Below, piece after piece: positions 6,189 through 8,896 of a stretch of 8,896 nt of DNA; position 1 is the first letter of the stretch; the number at the start of each line of letters is the position of its first letter. The stretch is from Kiritimatiellia bacterium (lineage in GTDB: Bacteria > Verrucomicrobiota > Kiritimatiellia > RFP12 > UBA1067). The position numbers and the translations under genes are program-made. The DNA lies in the NCBI GenBank assembly GCA_900771305.1, contig CAAGNL010000379.1, positions 1 to 8,896 on the forward strand, read 5' to 3'. Below the pieces are notes generated by a model that was not told the origin of the DNA, did not search any database, and saw only the letters and a list, made by a program, of their open reading frames with translations.

Positions 6189-6646
6189 CGGCGGGCCAGA
6201 CGCTTCGTCGACGGCAGGCCGGACCCCCGCTTGCCCGACGAACGAGCGGTGGCGGGGGAAACAGAATTCAACGCGAGGTCGCCAATCTTGTTCCGCTGCT
6301 GCCTACGCTTGACGGCAAGGCCCTCGATGGCACGCCCGTCGGCGTTCATCTGCACAATCTGGTCCTGGCGGGGATAACGCATTTCGAGCCCGAAGCGCGT
6401 GAGCTTCTCGTTGAGTCGCTCGGGGATCTTCATTTCATCCCATCGAGCCGCCTCGCGCACGCATTCCGACTCAAGCACCTTGAGTCTCCTCTCGGCCTTC
6501 CCGATGTCGTTGTTGATCAGGTCGCATCTCGAGTCGAGAACGTAGTAGATCATCGCCATGATCAGAGCTGAGACAATCAAGGAAGCGACCCCCACCGTGC
6601 CCGACGTGAGCACGGAGTTCTTCTTGATCTTCTTGTTCCTTCTCAT
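6185..6646 (-). CDS. ftsL: Cell division protein FtsL-like, bitopic coiled-coil protein
   Basis: This divisome protein has 153 residues: a basic cytoplasmic N-terminus (MRRNKKIKK), one membrane segment at about 14-36, then a helical, coiled-coil-prone stretch (NNDIGKAERRLKVLESECVR). A segment resembling FtsL ends follows: PERLNEKLTRFGLEMRYPRQ and QIVQM at about 75-100. FtsL sequences are poorly conserved; position between rsmH and ftsI plus topology carry the assignment. About 45 extra C-terminal residues rich in Lys, Arg and Ser (VKRRQQRNK, KRGSGLPSTKRLARR) go beyond a typical FtsL of 100-120 residues. That basic tail contrasts with the acidic C-terminus of the adjacent FtsI. ATG at 6646 is one base after the rsmH stop, with the AAAGG Shine-Dalgarno embedded in the end of rsmH. 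Confidence 0.85.
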   Translation of the reverse strand: MRRNKKIKKNSVLTSGTVGVASLIVSALIMAMIYYVLDSRCDLINNDIGKAERRLKVLESECVREAARWDEMKIPERLNEKLTRFGLEMRYPRQDQIVQMNADGRAIEGLAVKRRQQRNKIGDLALNSVSPATARSSGKRGSGLPSTKRLARR

Positions 6647-6647
6647 T

Positions 6648-7568
6648 TCACACCCTTTCCGCTGTGCGTAGCTTTGCGCTGCGCGACCGTGGATTCAAAT
6701 TCAATTCCTCGTCCGTCGCCGTGACCGCATGACGCGTCACGAGGCGGACCCTCGGGAGGACCCCCTCCCAGCGCTCCCCGCCCTGCTGGAGCGAAACCAT
6801 CTTCCCGGCATGCGCGGCGAAAAAACGCTTCACAATCCGGTCTGTAATGCTCTCGAAGGTGATGACCGCGAAACGGCCCCCGGGCTTCAACAGCCCTAAT
6901 CCGCCCTCGAGCGCGCGTTCCAGCTCTCCAATCTCGTCGTTCACCTCCATCCGCAGCGCCTGGAACACCCGCGTCGCCGGATGGTGCGCACCACGGCGCC
7001 CAATCGTTCTCTCCACCAGAGCCGCCAACTGCCCCGTCGTCGCGATGGTCCCATGAGACCTCTCGCGGACAATGGCCCGTGCGATCCGCCGCGCGTTCGG
7101 CTCCTCGCCCAACGTACGAAACGTCTCCGTCAGCTCATTCTCGTCCTTCGTCGCCACCAGATCGGCCGCGGTCAAACCCCGCGACTGGTCCATGCGCATG
7201 TCAAGGGGTCCATCGGCCCGGAAGCTGAATCCTCTGTCCGATTCGTCCAGCTGAGGGCTCGAAACGCCCAGATCAAGCAGAATCCCATCGACTTCTCCAA
7301 ATCCCTTCTCACGTGCGATCTCCGCGAGATCGCCATGTCGCCCATGTACAAGTTCAACCCTGGCTCCCGCGAACTCGGCCAAACGGCCCGAACTCTCGCG
7401 AAGCGCCTGCTCATCCCTGTCGACACCCACCAGGGTCGCACCGTCACCAGCCCGCGAGAGAACCTCGCTCGCATGGCCGGCACGCCCTAGCGTACCGTCG
7501 ACGTAGACGCCTCCGGGTTTCACCGCGAGGGAGTCCACAGTCTCCTTGAGTAGAACGGGAATATGCAT
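6648..7568 (-). CDS. rsmH: 16S rRNA (cytosine-1402 N4) methyltransferase RsmH (MraW)
   Basis: RsmH methylates N4 of C1402 in the decoding centre of 16S rRNA, using S-adenosylmethionine, and is a standard dcw member. The 306-residue length is normal. It begins with the typical MHIPVLLKETVDSL, then the SAM-binding VDGTLGRAGHASEVL (23-37), GVDRD (48-52), LLDLGVSSPQLD (97-108), GFSF (113-116), PLDMRMD (121-127), the family block HHPATRVFQALRMEVNDE (195-212) and the C-terminal NPRSRSAKLR. One highly conserved block, usually SFHSLEDR, reads TFESITDR (237-244), with His replaced by Glu. A strong Shine-Dalgarno (AAGGGGACGG) lies just upstream of ATG 7568, and the gap from the mraZ stop is 9 bases. 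Confidence 0.96.
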   Translation of the reverse strand: MHIPVLLKETVDSLAVKPGGVYVDGTLGRAGHASEVLSRAGDGATLVGVDRDEQALRESSGRLAEFAGARVELVHGRHGDLAEIAREKGFGEVDGILLDLGVSSPQLDESDRGFSFRADGPLDMRMDQSRGLTAADLVATKDENELTETFRTLGEEPNARRIARAIVRERSHGTIATTGQLAALVERTIGRRGAHHPATRVFQALRMEVNDEIGELERALEGGLGLLKPGGRFAVITFESITDRIVKRFFAAHAGKMVSLQQGGERWEGVLPRVRLVTRHAVTATDEELNLNPRSRSAKLRTAERV

Positions 7569-7577
7569 TCCGTCCCC

Positions 7578-8000
7578 TTAGAACTGCAGCTTCGCCATCG
7601 CGGCGCCCAGCTTGGCCACATCCACCGCCGATTCGGCGGGTGTTTCTTCGGCCGGCCAGATTGTGGCCATTCGAACCGCACCCTTCATCACGACGGCTCC
7701 TTTCAGTTTCGCATACGCAAGCAGCCGGTCGCTGATGCGGATACGTCCCTGAACGTCGAACTCCAGCATTTCCGAATTTTCCCCGATTGCATCCAGCAAC
7801 GCATTCAACTCGGCGCTCGAGATGGGCTGTTTCTTCAGCTCCTCGAGACGCGACTCCATCATATCCTTGGGGATGAGCTGGAGACACGGACGCTGAGTGT
7901 CCGGCATCACATAGACGCAGTCAGGGCCCAGAGCATCGCGCCAGACGCTAGGAATCGTTAGGCGCTTCTTCGGATCGAGGGTGCGGTCAAAACGACCCAT
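7578..8000 (-). CDS. mraZ: Transcriptional regulator MraZ
   Basis: MraZ is a DNA-binding regulator that forms ring oligomers and controls its own dcw operon. From ATG 8000 the protein has 140 residues and starts MGRFDRTLDPKKRLTIP, the usual MraZ N-terminus. Both AbrB/MraZ half-domains show their DxxxR core: DPKKR (usually D-x-KGR, with Lys here in place of Gly) and DVQGRIRIS. The open frame extends to an ATG at 8060 (20 more residues, MSEPGKQSTENTVRKGSIAL). I prefer 8000 because the family starts there and the predicted promoter would place the transcript start around 8065, leaving almost no leader before 8060. Shine-Dalgarno support is imperfect for either: AAAGGG lies 13 bases before ATG 8000 and 10 before an adjacent TTG. 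The longer form remains possible. It is first in the operon, with MraZ-box-like repeats upstream. Confidence 0.93.
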   Translation of the reverse strand: MGRFDRTLDPKKRLTIPSVWRDALGPDCVYVMPDTQRPCLQLIPKDMMESRLEELKKQPISSAELNALLDAIGENSEMLEFDVQGRIRISDRLLAYAKLKGAVVMKGAVRMATIWPAEETPAESAVDVAKLGAAMAKLQF

Positions 8001-8066
8001 CAACGCGATGGATCCCTTTCTGACCGTATTCTCGGTACTCTGTTTGCCTGGTTCTGACATTTGTTG

Positions 8067-8091
8067 ACACTAGTAAACACTTTTCCCCACC
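8067..8091 (-). promoter_or_regulatory. Candidate MraZ boxes: three GTG repeats at 10-bp period
   Basis: Reading the minus strand, the pentamers GGTGG (8087-8091), AGTGT (8077-8081) and AGTGT (8067-8071) occur exactly 10 bp apart, all with core GTG. MraZ of E. coli and mycoplasmas is known to bind direct repeats with a 10-bp period in its own promoter (TGGGN or AAAGTGT types). Here AAAAGTGTTTA and TTGGGTGGGG fit both flavours. The array covers the spacer, the -10 box and the presumed start site, so binding should repress the operon. Autoregulation is inferred from position and known behaviour of the family. Confidence 0.7.
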
Positions 8092-8100
8092 CAAAGTCAA
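8072..8100 (-). promoter_or_regulatory. Sigma70-like promoter of the mraZ (dcw) operon
   Basis: On the minus strand, TTGACT (8095-8100) and TTTACT (8072-8077) are spaced by 17 bases, with matches of 5/6 and 4/6 to consensus. Just upstream (about 8106-8132) lie A/T tracts (GCAAAAAAACTTCACATTTT and TTTGTATTT) that could act as an UP element. Transcription would begin near 8065. It is the only convincing promoter found ahead of the eight-gene operon; tight spacing below suggests a single transcript to about 1460. Confidence 0.65.
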
Positions 8101-8308
8101 TGCGGAAATACAAAAAATGTGAAGTTTTTTTGCGTTGGGTTGCTGCTGCTGGGATTCCTGCATTCTGCACACGGATTACAAATGCCCCGCGCGACCCGAG
8201 CCGCACCAGGTGCCCGACGATGAAGGTCCAGAGGAACGTCCGCCCCTCGTAGAGGCACCTCTCCATGTCCCGCGCCTTGCGGATGCCGTCGAAAAGCGGA
8301 ACATGATT
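8101..8308. other. Intergenic region between pflA and the mraZ promoter
   Basis: About 200 bases with no gene I can support. The part next to mraZ (8101-8135) is AT-rich and probably belongs to the promoter. The part next to pflA (8170-8308) is GC-rich. On the minus strand an ATG at 8266 opens a frame (MERCLYEGRTFLWTFIVGHL...) that runs through the promoter into mraZ; this frame is continuous with pflA after its stop codon. I see no clear terminator with a T-run after pflA; a short near-palindrome AGAGGCACCTCT at 8250-8261 has no such run. Confidence 0.5.
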
Positions 8309-8896
8309 TCAGATTCCGAGCAGACGATGCGCACGGGCGAGATCCGCATCGGACGGGGATGAAACTTCATCCAGCGTGTATGCGAGACCGAGCGCCCGCC
8401 ACTTGGAGACGCCCATTGCATGATACGGCAGCACTTCGACCCGTCGCACATTGGGCAGCGTCCGTATGAAGTCGCCCGTCGCCCGGAGATCCTCTTCGCC
8501 ATCCGTCACGCCCGGCACGAGCACACGACGAATCCAGACCTCCGTCCCCCGTTCGGCGAGATACCGGGCGCAGGCGAGCACCGGCGCATTGTCCGCGCCC
8601 GTCAGCGCCCGGTGAGCCACCGCATCAAACGCCTTGAGATCCAGAAGCACCGTATCGGACTCCCCGAGCATCGCCACGATGTCCCTGTCCGAACGATCGA
8701 AACATCCCGCCGCCGTATCCAGACAGGTCGTCACGCCCGCCGCGTGCGCCTGCTGGAACAGCTCCGCCACCTCTCCGGCCTGCAGCATCGGCTCTCCCCC
8801 GGACGCGGTGATCCCGCCGTCCGCGCCCCAGTAGGGCCGAAAGCGGAGCGCCTTCGCGAGGACCTCCGCCGGTTTCATCTCGAACGCCGCCGGACG
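8309..8896 (-). CDS. pflA: Pyruvate formate-lyase activating enzyme, N-terminus cut by window edge
   Basis: This radical SAM enzyme installs the glycyl radical on pyruvate formate-lyase, pointing to anaerobic pyruvate metabolism. The visible 195 residues (frame open to the edge, so the ATG at 8878 is internal) contain the expected order: GGITASGGEPMLQ (the SAM-binding GGEP motif), TTCLDTAAG, LLDLKAFD, ALTGADN, VWIRRVLVPGVTDGEEDL, VEVLPYHAMGVSKWRALGL and a normal end. The CX3CX2C iron-sulfur motif should lie a short distance upstream, outside the window. The block VEVLPYH-x-MG-x-KW is characteristic of PflA and separates it from general glycyl-radical activases that carry extra ferredoxin domains. 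No partner pflB is visible. It is upstream of the dcw promoter and seems to be a separate transcription unit on the same strand. Confidence 0.92.
   Translation of the reverse strand, partial: RPAAFEMKPAEVLAKALRFRPYWGADGGITASGGEPMLQAGEVAELFQQAHAAGVTTCLDTAAGCFDRSDRDIVAMLGESDTVLLDLKAFDAVAHRALTGADNAPVLACARYLAERGTEVWIRRVLVPGVTDGEEDLRATGDFIRTLPNVRRVEVLPYHAMGVSKWRALGLAYTLDEVSSPSDADLARAHRLLGI

Noticed and set aside
8146..8151. Short CTG/CAG triplet run near 8140-8151
   Set aside because: Only three to four units, not enough to call a microsatellite of interest.
8250..8261. Near-palindrome AGAGGCACCTCT as a pflA terminator
   Set aside because: The loop is only two bases and no T-run follows on the minus strand.
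8000..8266. Minus-strand frame MERCLYEGRTFLWTFIVGHL... between pflA and mraZ
   Set aside because: An AAGG lies before its ATG and the first 30 residues look plausible, but it runs through the AT-rich mraZ promoter and into mraZ in another frame, and no family is recognised. At best it is a decayed remnant.

Overview
The window looks like a chromosomal segment from a GC-rich, Gram-negative, peptidoglycan-making bacterium. A Verrucomicrobiota/Kiritimatiellota/Lentisphaerota-type organism is my best guess. The grounds are the XylR-like AraC fragment ending in a KSMREWR-type tail, aryl-polyene-type genes, a DAP-type MurE, and an AAA/DUF4143-type ATPase. This is inference from gene content; no rRNA or species marker is present. 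Almost every real gene lies on the minus strand, so transcription runs from high to low coordinates.

Right edge (8309-8896): the C-terminal part of a pyruvate formate-lyase activating enzyme (pflA), cut by the window edge. A roughly 200-base non-coding gap follows. It carries a good sigma70-type promoter whose spacer and downstream edge hold three GTG-core repeats exactly 10 bp apart, the layout expected of MraZ boxes.

Centre (1460-8060): one tight operon of eight genes, with overlaps or gaps of no more than about 10 bases. It starts as a standard division and cell wall (dcw) cluster: mraZ, rsmH, ftsL, ftsI, murE. After murE, where murF and mraY normally follow, it switches to a small lipoprotein, a KS-like chain-length-factor protein (ApeC type), and a PlsC-like acyltransferase of the aryl polyene type. 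MurE lacks the whole N-terminal UDP-binding domain. The operon therefore couples septal peptidoglycan synthesis to envelope lipid or polyene genes in an unusual way.

Left part (1-1463): an accessory, decayed zone. A plus-strand C-terminal scrap of an AraC/XylR regulator converges on the acyltransferase gene, and their stop codons overlap within CTAG. Next, on the minus strand, comes the remnant of a type III restriction-modification locus: the tail of an upstream gene overlapping a TTG-started, internally deleted Res fragment. Inside the tail of that Res fragment lies a strong promoter, followed by a perfect 11-bp inverted repeat. These lead into an intact-looking but window-truncated AAA ATPase (AAA_14/DUF4143 type) that is visibly more AT-rich than the dcw genes and probably acquired.
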